Part shown: positions 1-12,367 of the stretch, piece after piece | Layout: every line of letters begins with the position of its first letter | Numbering within the stretch: position 1 is the stretch's first letter | Program-made: the position numbers and the translations under genes | The notes under the pieces: generated by a model | The model's database searches: none | Seen by the model: only the letters and a program-made list of their open reading frames with translations | Told to the model about the DNA's origin: nothing | Source: Lineus longissimus | Taxonomy: Eukaryota; Nemertea; Pilidiophora; Heteronemertea; Lineidae | Direction: 5' to 3' | Length of the DNA stretch: 64,000 nucleotides | NCBI RefSeq assembly: GCF_910592395.1 | Contig: NC_088324.1 | Location: 11,372,953-11,436,952 of the forward strand

Positions 1-2340
1 ACTTAAGTTCTGGCAAAATCGACGAAGAAAATGATCATACTTACTTCACCACTCTGAAATAAATTAGTGAGGAATCCCTCAATGACATCGGTGGTTTCTT
101 GGATCAGGACTTGGTCGTTGGGGTTGGGGCTGTCTCTCCATGCCTGAAATAAACGTAATGAACCACGATGCATGCTTGTTGTTGCTTAAGCTATCTCATG
201 AGGTGGTTGAGAGAAAAGAAGTATTCATGGAACAACGAGGCTAAAGGAAGTTTTATCGAAATGACACTATTTCGAATTCGCTAACTGTTGACTCTTTTAT
301 AGTAGGCAACATTACATAGATGCATTTGAAAGCAGTTGATAACCAAAGATCCCCCAGAAGAGATAGGTACCTCGAATCTTCCTTGGAGCTCTCCAAGCAG
401 ACTGGATTTTGTGGTGTTGAACATGTCGCTGATGTTACCCTCGAGTTCTGGGGTCATTCCACCCTGTTCCTGGCCACCTCCGTTGTTGTTTCCATTACCC
501 TGAGTGGGCTTGTCGTACTTCGCAGCGTTGCCAACGACCTGTTCAACCTTTGACATCAAGGCATCCATCCTCTTTGGTACAGTGTTTTCAACAAAGGCGA
601 AAAGTTTGCCCTCATCGCGATCCCCCAGATAAGTCCGGAATGCAGCAACTATCTCGTCTCTCATTCCGTATCCAGTGGAGTTGAACTTCTTCTCGAGAGC
701 AGTTTTGGCATCTGATGGAATCTCCTCAGTATTGTAGTTGCCACTTTCCATAATGTATTGCTGCAAAATGAGGGAAAGAGACGATGTTATTTTTCAACCG
801 TACCACGATACTAGTTTCAAACTACCAAGTAGGCCCCCCTATTCCAGACACGCGACTTTTTGTGAGCAAATACAGCATCTGCTGTACTAAAACTACAATC
901 CTGCCCATCCCTCCGAATTTGACGACAATAAATTAAAACTTAAGTTCTGGCAAAATGGACTAAGAAAGTGATCATACTTACTTCACCACTTTGGAATAAA
1001 TTAATGAGGAATCCCTCAATGACATCGGTGGTTTCTTGGATCAGGACTTGGTCGTTGGGGTTGGGGCTGTCTCTCCATGCCTGAAATAAACGTAATGAAC
1101 CATGATGCATACTTGTTGTTGCTTAAGCTATCTCATGAGATGGTTGAGAGAAAAGAGGTATTCATGGAACAACTAGGATAAAGGAAGTTTTATCGAAGTG
1201 AAACTCTCGCTACTGTTGACTCCTTTACAGTAGGCAACACTACATAGATGCATTTGAAAGCAGTTGATAACCAAAGATCCCCCAGAAGAGATAGGTACCT
1301 CGAATCTTCCTTGGAGCTCTCCAAGCAGACTGGATTTTGTGGTGTTGAACATGTCGCTGATGTTACCCTCGAGTTCTGGGGTCATTCCACCCTGTTCCTG
1401 GCCACCTCCGTTGTTGTTTCCATTACCCTGAGTGGGCTTGTCGTACTTCGCAGCGTTGCCAACGACCTGTTCAACCTTTGACATCAAGGCATCCATCCTC
1501 TTTGGGACAGTGTTTTCAACAAAGGCGAAAAGTTTGCCCTCATCGCGATCCCCCAGATAAGTCCGGAATGCAGCAACTATCTCGTCTCTCATTCCGTATC
1601 CAGTGGAGTTGAACTTCTTCTCGAGAGCAGTTTTGGCATCTGATGGAATCTCCTCAGTATTGTAGTTGCCACTTTCCATAATGTATTGCTGCAAAATGAG
1701 GGAAAGAGACGATGTTATTTTTCAACCGTACCACGATACTAGTTTCAAACTACCAAGTAGGCCCCCCCCCCCCCCCTATTCCAGACACGCGACTTTTTGT
1801 GAGCAAATACAGCATCAGCTGTACTAAAACTACAAGCCTGCCCATCCCTCCGAATTTGACGACAATAAATTAAAACTTAAGTTCTGGCAAAATGGACTAA
1901 GAAAGTGATCATACTTACTTCACCACTTTGGAATAAATTAATGAGGAATCCCTCAATGACATCGGTGGTTTCTTGGATCAGGACTTGGTCGTTGGGGGTG
2001 GGGCTGTCTCTCCATGCCTGAAATAAACGTAATGCACCATGATGCATGCTGGTTGTTGCTTAAGCTATCTCATGAGATGGTTGAGAGAAAAGAAGTATTC
2101 ATGGATAACAACTAGGCTAAAGGAAGTTTTATCGAAATGAAACTCTCGCTACTGTTGACTCTTTTATAGTAGGCACCATTACATAGATGCATTTGAAAGC
2201 AGTTGATAACCAAAGATCCCCCAGAAGAGATAGGTACCTCGAATCTTCCTTGGAGCTCTCCAAGCAGACTGGATTTTGTGGTGTTGAACATGTCGCTGAT
2301 GTTGCCCTCGAGTTCTGGGGTCATTCCACCCTGTCCATTG
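1..2340. repeat. Tandem duplication, 937-bp period, of an exon pair plus introns
   Basis: The sequence beginning ACTTAAGTTCTGGCAAAAT recurs at 1, 938 and 1875, which is exactly 937 bp each time. Each copy holds one 33-codon exon and one 130-codon exon of the repeat protein with both introns. Copies 1 and 2 differ mainly by scattered substitutions and by the length of a poly-C run (six C at about 834, about fourteen at about 1761). The third copy matches to about 2337 and then diverges inside the Gly/Asn-rich linker. Near identity of intron sequence implies recent duplication or gene conversion. Confidence 0.95.
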
Positions 2341-4544
2341 TTGTCACCATTGTTGCCACCATTGTTGCTGCCCTTGTTGCCTTGGTTTTCGGCCTTTTCA
2401 ACGACAATCTGAAAATCATCTTGATTGATGAATGAAAATCTTAAAGGGGCAACATGGTTATATTAAAAAACATGCATGTCACATGTCCAGCTCGTCCTTT
2501 TGAAATATTCAAATGTCAATTTATTGCGATACAACAGGTGAGCACATGGCCCCATGTCATTTCACATTTCATTGACGATATGCCCCTTTTTCAACGATAT
2601 ACCATGCGAGCGGATAAAATCTAGCGCTGTATGTCAATACTGGCCGCCCAAAACGACCGAGCTAATTAGACGTCTTTACTGGTTCAAAAAAGATCCTTGG
2701 AACTATTAGTTTAAAAAATTGACTTAAATTCGCCAAAGAGTACGGCACGACACAAGAATAAACTCCAAATCAAAATTTCTAATCACACTAACCTCGATCT
2801 TCTTCATCAACTGCCCCATCCTCATTGGCACACGCTGTTTGACAGCCGCGAAGAGTTTAACCTCATCCCTGTCCCCTAGGTAAGCCTGGAACAAGGCGAC
2901 AATTTCGTCCCTCATTCCGTATCCAGTAGAGTTAAACTTCTTTTCAATGGCGAGTTTGATGGCCTCTGGGATCTCAGACATCCCAGCTTTGGCTGCCAAC
3001 CTCTGCAGATAGAGTTACAATTATGCGAGATGATACAGCATTAGAAACAAAGCAATTTAAAACTCATATTCCCAACTCCGTAGTTACTGGTGTAACGTTT
3101 TTGAGTGTTTCTGTGTCTGAGTGTTTCCCTTCATTGTTTGGGAACTCCCACACAGATTGACAGGTTTTTGTCTTGTTCCCCCTAGATCAAAAAGTCATGG
3201 TCTCTCTAGCTGTCTATTGTATGGAAACGATGCATTATGGGGAACATCAAAAACGTGACGGCACCATGCAGTACTTTAATTTAATTTAATTTTCATGACA
3301 ATACTTGAAATCGTTAATTTGATCGGCGTAAGATGAATATATATATGTTCGTACCCAAATTATCAATCATATCGCTAATAAACATCGGATTGAAAGATAC
3401 CTTGTATAACTCTTGCTCGAACCTACCTCACATTTCCGGTACAGAGTAACCAGTGCCACCTCAATCTCATCTGTGATTTCGGCCATCAAGGTCTGGTCGC
3501 TGGGAGTGGCACTGTCCTTCCATGCCTTGAAGTACAAGATATTATAGGGGAGGGTTGCCGAGGTTATGTTCAGGGGCGACGGTGTTTAGTCATGTTCATT
3601 AGCCATTAGGCGTACCTTGGGCAGTACTATATATCATGTGATAAAGCGGTCCCAGAGAATGTGCCTGAATACTGCCGTTTGAAAACTGCTCAAGTTTATT
3701 AGATCAAACTGCTGGGCGTACTGATGTGTTTCCACAACAATCTCAGTCCTTTGACGTTGCAGTATCTGTCAGAACAGCTTCGCGCAAATAAATCCCGCCG
3801 CAGCTTTTTCCTTGACCCATCGTCACTCGTTATAGATACATATATATATATTCGTTGATAATTGTTCTCCAAATATATCTTAGATAGCATCCAAGCAATG
3901 TGTAATTGGTATCTCTGCCCCTTAGATGTCTGGTTATCCACTACCCGCCCCGCGTAGATCCACTTGCTCAGTTCAGGTTTCCTACTTTTGGTCATTGCGC
4001 GTGATTTTTATTTATGCACTTTAATGAAATGCGGAGAGATCGAAAATATTTACTCACGAAGAATTTTTCCTGAAGGTTCTGTAGCAAAACTTGCTCGGAG
4101 GTGTTGAACTTCTGCACCAGGGACCTTTGCAGTCCGACCTTCAGATCCGCCTTGAAGCGAATGAAAAACATATATATCTTTGTATATCTTTACTAGAACA
4201 GGTGGAGCAAAGTTGATTATAGAGTACACGTTATTACATCGGATTCTCATAAAAATGACTTCCTGAGCTTTATTGCGTGCATTTGGAGTATTTTCACAAA
4301 TGAAAGGCGAAACGAGAGGCTGTGATTGTTGGATTGAGTTTTGAAGTTCAGATTCAATAATTTTTGTGTAACCTGTGGTATATTGACGATCTACTATCCT
4401 TGGGAATAATTATATTCGTGAGAAAAACGGTTCTTCTACCTAAAAAGTATAGTTTTGAAAAAAATCAAAAGTAAAAAGGTAGTTAATGTTACTTACCTGA
4501 ACGGCGGCTGCGACGCAAACCAAGACGAAAATTAACTTCTGCAT
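45..4544 (-). CDS. Secreted internally repeated protein, unknown family (partial, continues off left edge)
   Basis: I do not recognise the family. Ten exons can be read on the minus strand: 4544-4497, 4150-4058, 3525-3427, 3002-2793, 2408-2238, 2017-1919, 1688-1299, 1080-982, 760-371 and 143-45. All are phase 0 with GT-AG sites. Exon 1 encodes MQKLIFVLVCVAAAVQ, a typical signal peptide start. The remainder alternates a 33-residue exon beginning AW(R/K)DS with a ~127-130-residue block containing KKFNSTGYGMRDEIVA, GDRDE, a Gly/Asn-rich linker and MTPELEGNISDMFNTT. The blocks look amphipathic-helical and carry possible N-glycosylation sites (NST, NIS, NTT). Repeats 2 and 3 are nearly identical, introns included. 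The last exon still ends at a good donor, so more repeats lie to the left. The protein is inferred to be an extracellular repeat protein; no catalytic motif is seen. Confidence 0.8.
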
Positions 4545-4591
4545 ATCGAAACTCCAGGCTTGAAATGTCCGAAATTAATTGACCCCTTGAA

Positions 4592-4598
4592 TAATATA
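4592..4598 (-). promoter_or_regulatory. Probable TATA box of the repeat-protein gene
   Basis: Read on the minus strand the sequence is GCTATATTATTCAAGG, about 50 bp upstream of the ATG at 4544. This spacing fits a TATA box with a short 5' UTR. No other core element is obvious. Confidence 0.45.
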
Positions 4599-5180
4599 GC
4601 CCCTTTCGGGCTAGGACTATATTGACGTTGATAATAGTTACAGCGACAACACCAAATCTTGCTCAAATCAGTCCGTTCGGCGTTGAAACGTCAATGTGCT
4701 TTCAAAAGTTAGACACGTGCAAGATTTCTATAAACGTCATAGTGTGATGTAATATTCAAGCGATTAAAGAAAGTTTTTCAAGCCATTACTTAAAGCAACA
4801 GTTATAAATGTTGACACGAAATGCTAAACTTATTTTGTCACGAGCAATACTAATATTTGGGTAGGACCCACTGTTGAATTGAATAATTCACTTACATGGT
4901 TCAACCTTTAAAGTGGCCTTTTATCGGTTCTGTCGGAAAAAATATGCGATCGAAAGATCAGTACACACACATGGATTTTTTTAGTACAAAATGTACACTA
5001 AAGAGAGAAAATGTTGTTCTAAACCAGATCAGAGATATAATCACAACCAATGATAAAAGAGATGCCAATTGTCATCACAACTGGAGATTCTTCTGGAGGC
5101 CTTCTCGGCAGTTTCCTGCAGCTGGGACAACTCTTGACGAAGAGGGGGAGTGACGGACTGCATAGCTTGACAGATTTCTC

Positions 5181-5221
5181 GGGGGGGGGGGGGGCGCGGG
5201 GGCGATGGGGGGGGGGGGGGC
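5181..5221. repeat. Poly-G low-complexity tract
   Basis: Two G runs of about 14 and 15 bases flank a short GC-rich spacer. The tract could form a G-quadruplex on the plus strand, or it may partly be an assembly or sequencing artefact. A second long G run lies at about 62741-62758. Confidence 0.8.
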
Positions 5222-5867
5222 GGTAACAAGGACTTGGGCTTGGAGTTCTAACTTGTTTTCTTGGTTCGTGATAATGATAGTAATCATGAAGTGTTCACTC
5301 GACGATCACGTCACAAGTCACCCCATATGAGCAAGGCGTCGGCCTTGTTTGCAGACTACCAATATTTGTCACCACAACGTTCCATATGCCCGATTAATCC
5401 TCAGCAAATATTATAATCCAAAACTTTCTAGGTGGCAAAACAGGTCAAAAACAGTAATCCAAATTTTCAACTCCATGTACGGTCAATGATCTTTGCCTGG
5501 TCTTTTGGTGTAATATGGTCGACACTGACTCCTACTTTACTCAAGTATACTGTTGTTTTGAGCATAATTTTACCATATGGGATATGCAATTGCCCGACAC
5601 CACTGCTATGGGATTGCAATATTCTCCCCGCCGTTCACTGCTGAAGTTGCCGTATCAAAGACTGCAATTCTGGCCAGTAAAAAAATAAGACACCAGGAAT
5701 TGATTCCAAGCGCCCTTCTGCCTATGCGTGGCTATTAGTGTGTTTTGACTCCAGGGGCAAAGTAAATGCAAACAAATGGTTTTAAAAATAAACTTATATA
5801 GTTTGACATTTCTAAATACTGTACTTCTTAATACCAGTCTGTTAACATATACACGTTGGAGAGGAGT

Positions 5868-6570
5868 CTGAAGACAAAGACATTGTCACATCAATTCATA
5901 GCAACGGGGAAGACTGTGTGTCCAGTGTAATAATATGGTTATCAATGGCGTATACAAGGAGGGATTCCGGGGTTGGAAGAAGACAGTGCCATATCCATTG
6001 TATTCTCAGCAATAGGGAAAACCTACCATCGTCCTGTATTCGATGTTACAAAGTTATAAGTGGCGGATAAAAGAGGGTTGTGAAGACGGAAACAATGTCA
6101 CATCCATCCGTTTACAGCAAAAGAGCAGAATACTGTTCTTTGTTATAGGTTATTGATCAATCAGTGGCTGATCAGACGGTTTTGAAGACGAAGACAATGT
6201 CAGATCCATAAGACAGAGACAATGTCACAACCATCAACACTGTCATATACGTCCACCAATTTATGCATGGGAAAACTACAATCCTGCCTGATACGAGTAT
6301 GTCATCATGGATCCAGTGGTAGAGATTCCAGGGGTTTGAAGGGGGACTGAGACACTGTTGAATTCATCCCTCCTTGACCAGCAATATGACAAAACTAATG
6401 TTCTGTCCAAGATGAAGATGTGATTCGGAGCTAGTCCAGAAGGTTTGAAGATGGAGACAACATCTCATCCATACTTTCGTGGCAAATGGGACTATTATTG
6501 TCCTCTCTAAGATGTCAGTGGCAGATCTAGGTGCTCAGAGGTCCAGTGTGTTTGAAGACGGAGACATCTT
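5868..6570. repeat. Degenerate ~105-bp tandem repeat
   Basis: A core resembling TTTGAAGACGGAGACAATGT followed by CACATCCATC recurs near 5868, 5975, 6080, 6182, 6336, 6444 and 6551. Spacing is mostly 102-110 bp, with one longer unit of about 154 bp that contains a duplicated core. Units are diverged and carry stops in all frames I checked. The block lies downstream of the URM1 poly(A) signal, so it is probably an old intergenic satellite rather than a UTR. Confidence 0.6.
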
Positions 6571-6708
6571 ACAGTAACAACAATGCAATTTATGTCACAG
6601 GTATAGCAGTGATTTAATTCAATTGTTTGCATGAGGCTTAATTGTTCGAATACTAGTCGTCAAAGACAATTGGTCAGAAAGTAAGATACATGTACTGTTG
6701 TTCTAGAT

Positions 6709-6714
6709 TTTATT
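6709..6714 (-). terminator. Poly(A) signal, probably of URM1
   Basis: AATAAA on the minus strand lies about 565 bp downstream of the URM1 stop codon. It is the first canonical hexamer noticed beyond that stop. The assignment is inferred. Confidence 0.45.
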
Positions 6715-7278
6715 GATAGCAAAAACAAGATTATCAATAGCATTTGAATTTTTGTTTCTACTCTGTTAATACGATTAAGCAACATAGCTTTGTTTGGCCA
6801 AAAGGAACTCTACTCCAGTAAGTTCTTTTCTGCAGGAAAATTCAGATCGATACATTAAAGGGAGACTACAGGCAGAAGGCAGGTAGGTCGGGTATTTGAA
6901 GTTACCAAATGTTGTCAAGCGGTGTCTCTACTGTCCCTCAGTGCAGTGAAACTATTGGTGTATTGTATGAGGAATATTTATCTCCTAACCTAGCTATTTA
7001 GTAACCTGAAGAGTACCAATCCCCTCGCTCCAGCCTTTTGTACTCCTTTAAAACGGAATTCTGTGTAGTCTTTTCATAAAGGAGGTGCACCTGCTGGTAA
7101 GCCTTGAACGGGGACGTGATGAAGTGTCATATTCATGCATAAATTATTGCAAATGCCCCGTCCACAAGTGTCGTCCTGAACACACGAGAGAGAACAAGTC
7201 AAACACCCACTGTTCTGGATTGTTAGCTGTGTTTTTGCATGCTGAAATTGTCTTTTGAGTCCTTACAGAATTTGTGTG

Positions 7279-8688
7279 TCAGCCTCCATGCAGCGTCGAT
7301 ATGAAGACTATCCGGTCCTTGTCTTGAAGCTCATAGTCAAGTTCCCCCTAAAAAGGTAACAAGGAAAATATTCAAATCTTCTCACAATTGTTTGGCAGAT
7401 GAACAGGTCTTTCTATTACATTGAAGTCAATTTAGAAATTTTTTGGTTCAATACTGAAGTACCTCGAGTCACTACACTGAAGACAGATAAGCTACAAGCA
7501 GTCTATTTACAACTATCAAGAACAGAGATATGCAGCATGAAAATTGAGACTGTGTATCAAAACAAGACATCATTCATAAAACTATTTACCAGGAGCTCCC
7601 AGTCAGCATCATTCACAAGGACAAGGATACCTGGTCTCCTGAAACCAAGAAGAAGAAGAAGTTATGCGATAACATGTTTTTCTTTTCACTTCACGAGACA
7701 ACCTACAGAATACAATCAGTCATGAAAATAATGATCACAGTCTAAAAAGGGACTGAAATGAAATTAGTAAGAATCCACATCAATTTTTTTCATTAACAGC
7801 ATAATCATGATGACTAAATTTGAGATAAAAGACCCTTCAAGAACATACTTACACTGAGTCTCCTTGTATAAACAACTCTGGTCTTTCTTTCAGCATGTTT
7901 TCCTTCATCCATACCAAGAGCTTCCTTATGTTCCCTGGAATAAGATAATTGAGGAAATATACTAGGGGTTGCAAAAGTCAAAGTGTCTCTACTGAAGACA
8001 CCATTGAAATGGTTCTCCATTGAAGACACATTCAACAGGTTCTCCTTTGAACACACCTCAGAGAGAATGTGCATCTCCTCTCAGGAAATACTGTAAGAGA
8101 TGTGCTTGGCGTCTCTGACACTTCATAACTTCAGGCTGTGTTTGGAGGATAGATTCAAAAACAGTGTTTTCATTGAAGGTGACAGATGAAGTAACATCAA
8201 GAATATGTCTCTCTTCATGACTTGGGCAGGTCACATGTCACAAAATTAAGTTGTGCAATTGTCTCACCAACTCGACCCGCAAGTCACATAACTCGATGGA
8301 ATTGAGAACAAACTTACAGGCTCCATCAGCAACCAATGGAAGGGCAACATCATGGACCTTGATTTTGTCAAATAAAAGTTCTGCTCCACCACTGAAAAGA
8401 TGTAAAACACAATATAAAAACAAAATTTTCACATTGAACAAGAAAAAGACGATAGTTCTTCCTCCTGCCACAAGTCGGCGCCATTACTCTGTGCACATGA
8501 CCACACACTTCAAATGTATTTATTACATTGTCCCGGCCAAGTAAAATAAAACCACTTTAGAAAACTAATAGAAGCAACATAGATTTATCATTCTGAAATA
8601 ATCAATTGACGTTAACTACTTTTGCAGAGGAGAAAGCAAGGAAAATACCTCACCTAAACTCGATTTTCACATTTTTTGGGGCTGCCAT
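7279..8688 (-). CDS. URM1: Ubiquitin-related modifier 1
   Basis: URM1 is the sulfur carrier that, as a C-terminal thiocarboxylate, supplies sulfur for 2-thiolation of wobble uridine in cytosolic tRNAs; it also acts as a protein modifier. Five exons, 8688-8654, 8391-8318, 7934-7853, 7638-7590 and 7347-7279, join to 102 codons plus stop (human URM1 has 101 residues). The product begins [11 protein letters not shown] and contains the family hallmarks [49 protein letters not shown] and a terminal ISTLHGG, whose exposed Gly-Gly is the activation site for the MOCS3/Uba4-type enzyme. All introns are GT-AG. The gene is transcribed away from the 7SL RNA and MORN5. No domain is missing. Confidence 0.97.
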
Positions 8689-9127
8689 GTTGGTTGGTCA
8701 AATTATAAAACCCGAAACGAAAGGGAACGAAACGAAATATACCGTTAAAGCGCTTTCCGCATACACCAACGCAAACCTATTGTTCACTATTGTGAATATG
8801 TTGTGAATGATTGATGATTTTGTTAGTTAATTTAATTGCATGCATAATGCTAATTTGCACTGGGAGATGCGCTCTGAGAATTAGCACCCATCCAATTTCC
8901 AAAGAAGTAATTGTTTTGAATAAAAATCACTGATAGGCTAAACGTTAGTGCAGTATTGATGTTCAGACAAATCCTTTTGTTTTTACTGAAACATCTGGTT
9001 GTTTTATGAACGTGCAAAAAGGGGATTTCCATTGTTATCTGCAACCTGTTTATTTTAGGACGTCACCACATAATTTATGCTAAGGTATCCATATGGTAGA
9101 CTACCCGTTCGAGGCCGCACGTTATCA

Positions 9128-9427
9128 GCTGGGAGTTGTGGCGGGCTCCTGTAATCCAGTGACCTGGAGGCTGAGGGATGTGAACGGCTTGAGGTCGGGA
9201 GCTCTGCTTGTCGTCGCTCTATGTTGATCGGGTGTCCGCACTAAGCTTGGCATCAATATGGTGATCTTGGGGGAGCCCGAGACGACCAGGTTGCCTAAGG
9301 AGGAACGTACCGGCCCAGGGTGGAGACACAGCAGGCAAAAGTTCCCGTGTTGAGCAGTAGTGGGATAGCACTCGTGAATAGGCAGCGGCGAGTAGCCCGA
9401 CCAATAGAGTTGGACCTTTCCTTTTTT
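9128..9427 (+). ncRNA. 7SL RNA, signal recognition particle RNA
   Basis: The RNA scaffolds the signal recognition particle, which targets ribosomes to the endoplasmic reticulum. The 5' Alu domain shows GGCGGGCTCCTGTAATCC and GGAGGCTGAG. The S domain matches the metazoan 7SL core very closely: GATCGGGTGTCCGCACTAAG, GGCATCAATATGGTGATC, ACCAGGTTGCCTAAGGAGG, ACCGGCCCAG and GCAGTAGTGGGATAGCACTC. Helix 5 can be seen from GGTCGGG at 9193-9199 pairing with CCCGACC at 9396-9402. A T-run at 9422-9427 is the expected RNA polymerase III terminator, giving about 300 nt, the normal length. The exact 5' end is my estimate from alignment to the human start. The gene looks intact rather than a retro-pseudogene: there is no A-tail or target-site duplication. 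Confidence 0.95.
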
Positions 9428-9709
9428 CCTTTTTTTAATCAAAATTAATAATTGCAATCACAATCCATTTGAGTGAAATAATTTTTCGCGTGAAAAAACT
9501 TTTTAGGATCAAACTTTAAAAGACCGTGAAAGGGTTAACTGCTTTACTGGTTCCTTTAAATATCCAAGTCGGTCTGCATTTTTAAAAACTGTGAGCAAAA
9601 TTAATAGAAACGTTTTTATTGAACCACCCTGTATAACAACACTTTTTTGTTTACATTCGTGCTCATAGGGGACGCTAAGGAATGTTGTCACGACGACGAC
9701 GACGCCAAG

Positions 9710-11326
<1,617 letters not shown>

Positions 11327-11512
11327 AGTTCATTTGTTTTCTAGAATCAGACATTTTCCTTCTTCCTTAAAACGGTAATTTGAAGATATTTTAGAGAAGA
11401 GTGTTTATTTATCTCATGAGTTGTCTTTATCATTCAGTAATTTTCATCACAAGGAAATTTCTGTTTCCATGAGGGGAGTGAATTATGTTAATGAAAGGTC
11501 TTACAATTAAAG

Positions 11513-11518
11513 AATAAA
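11513..11518 (+). terminator. Poly(A) signal of MORN5
   Basis: AATAAA lies 187 bp after the MORN5 stop codon and is the first canonical hexamer on the plus strand. Confidence 0.65.
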
Positions 11519-11793
11519 ATATTTCACGGCCGATAGGGTTCCAAAGTATTGTTACCAAGATTATACATTCGATTATTATTGTGCATCACCTGTGATAAAA
11601 ATTGTTTTGCAGAAATTGTTCAGTGTTGGCCTTGACCTCACAATAAATATTGTCACCGAAACATTTCCATATCAGTGTATTACACTGTAAGAACACAATA
11701 GTATGTATCTATGTAAATATATATGAAAAAATATAACAAGAAGTCATTCACAACATCTTTGCGTGAAATCTTTTCCGCTCCAAATGACAAAAA

Positions 11794-12078
11794 ATGAAAG
11801 AGGGAATTTGGAGCGACATCATTTCTTCTGGAGGATCAGACGATCAGTCGAGGGCTCACAACCAAGCCATTCCTAGTTTATCAAAGCAAAAATACTGGTC
11901 CATAGTCACAAAACCAAATTGTGAGATTGTAAATGATTCATGGTCTAAAATAGAAAAGTTGCAACCAAGCAAAGGAAGCTTAAAAGTTCAAAATAGCATT
12001 ATCAAGCGAGGACAGATTGTCAGAACTGACGACCCCGTCTGGGTGTACTTACTACGACAGAACTCTGTGTCCCAGTAA
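11794..12078 (+). CDS. Possible small single-exon protein (94 aa), unrecognised
   Basis: An open frame of 94 codons starts at an ATG with an in-frame TGA just upstream (TGACAAAAAATG), so the frame is complete without splicing. The predicted product is hydrophilic, Ser/Lys-rich, has no signal peptide or membrane segment, and ends VWVYLLRQNSVSQ. I recognise no family. It lies beyond the MORN5 poly(A) signal and before the transposon at 12368, and could equally be a decayed exon or chance. No poly(A) hexamer directly follows. Weak call. Confidence 0.25.
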   Translation: MKEGIWSDIISSGGSDDQSRAHNQAIPSLSKQKYWSIVTKPNCEIVNDSWSKIEKLQPSKGSLKVQNSIIKRGQIVRTDDPVWVYLLRQNSVSQ

Positions 12079-12367
12079 TACTAATATTTGTTGCAAGTGC
12101 AGCAAAAACCAGCAGCAAAACAGCTCCTACTCATGAAATAAGCAAAGGAAAGAAGTATTCCAATTTCAGAGTTTATTTTATCAATGTATGTATGTACAGT
12201 AGTTAAATTTCAAACTAAGAGAATGTTTCTTTTCAAATATTTTTACCCTCATAGAAACTTGATGTGCCAAATGTGTGTTTTCTGGCCATCTCAGGTCTAA
12301 AATTGGTATTTGCTTCTCGGGGAGTGGTGTGTGCATCCTCCCCCACAGCAGTATATTAAAAAATATA

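Larger units (their letters stand above)
4601..6690. other. Intergenic stretch between the repeat-protein gene and URM1
   Basis: No coding exon with supporting splice sites was found. The stretch holds a G-rich low-complexity tract at 5181-5221 and, from about 5868 to 6570, a degenerate tandem repeat listed separately. Short reading frames across the G tract, such as proline-rich antisense ones, are composition artefacts. Confidence 0.6.

Noticed and set aside
320-553. Plus-strand frames repeated at 320, 1248 and 2187
   Set aside because: They are antisense to the repeat-protein exons and recur only because the DNA is tandemly duplicated.
5041-5287. Proline-rich frames at the poly-G tract
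   Set aside because: They are direct translations of G/C runs.
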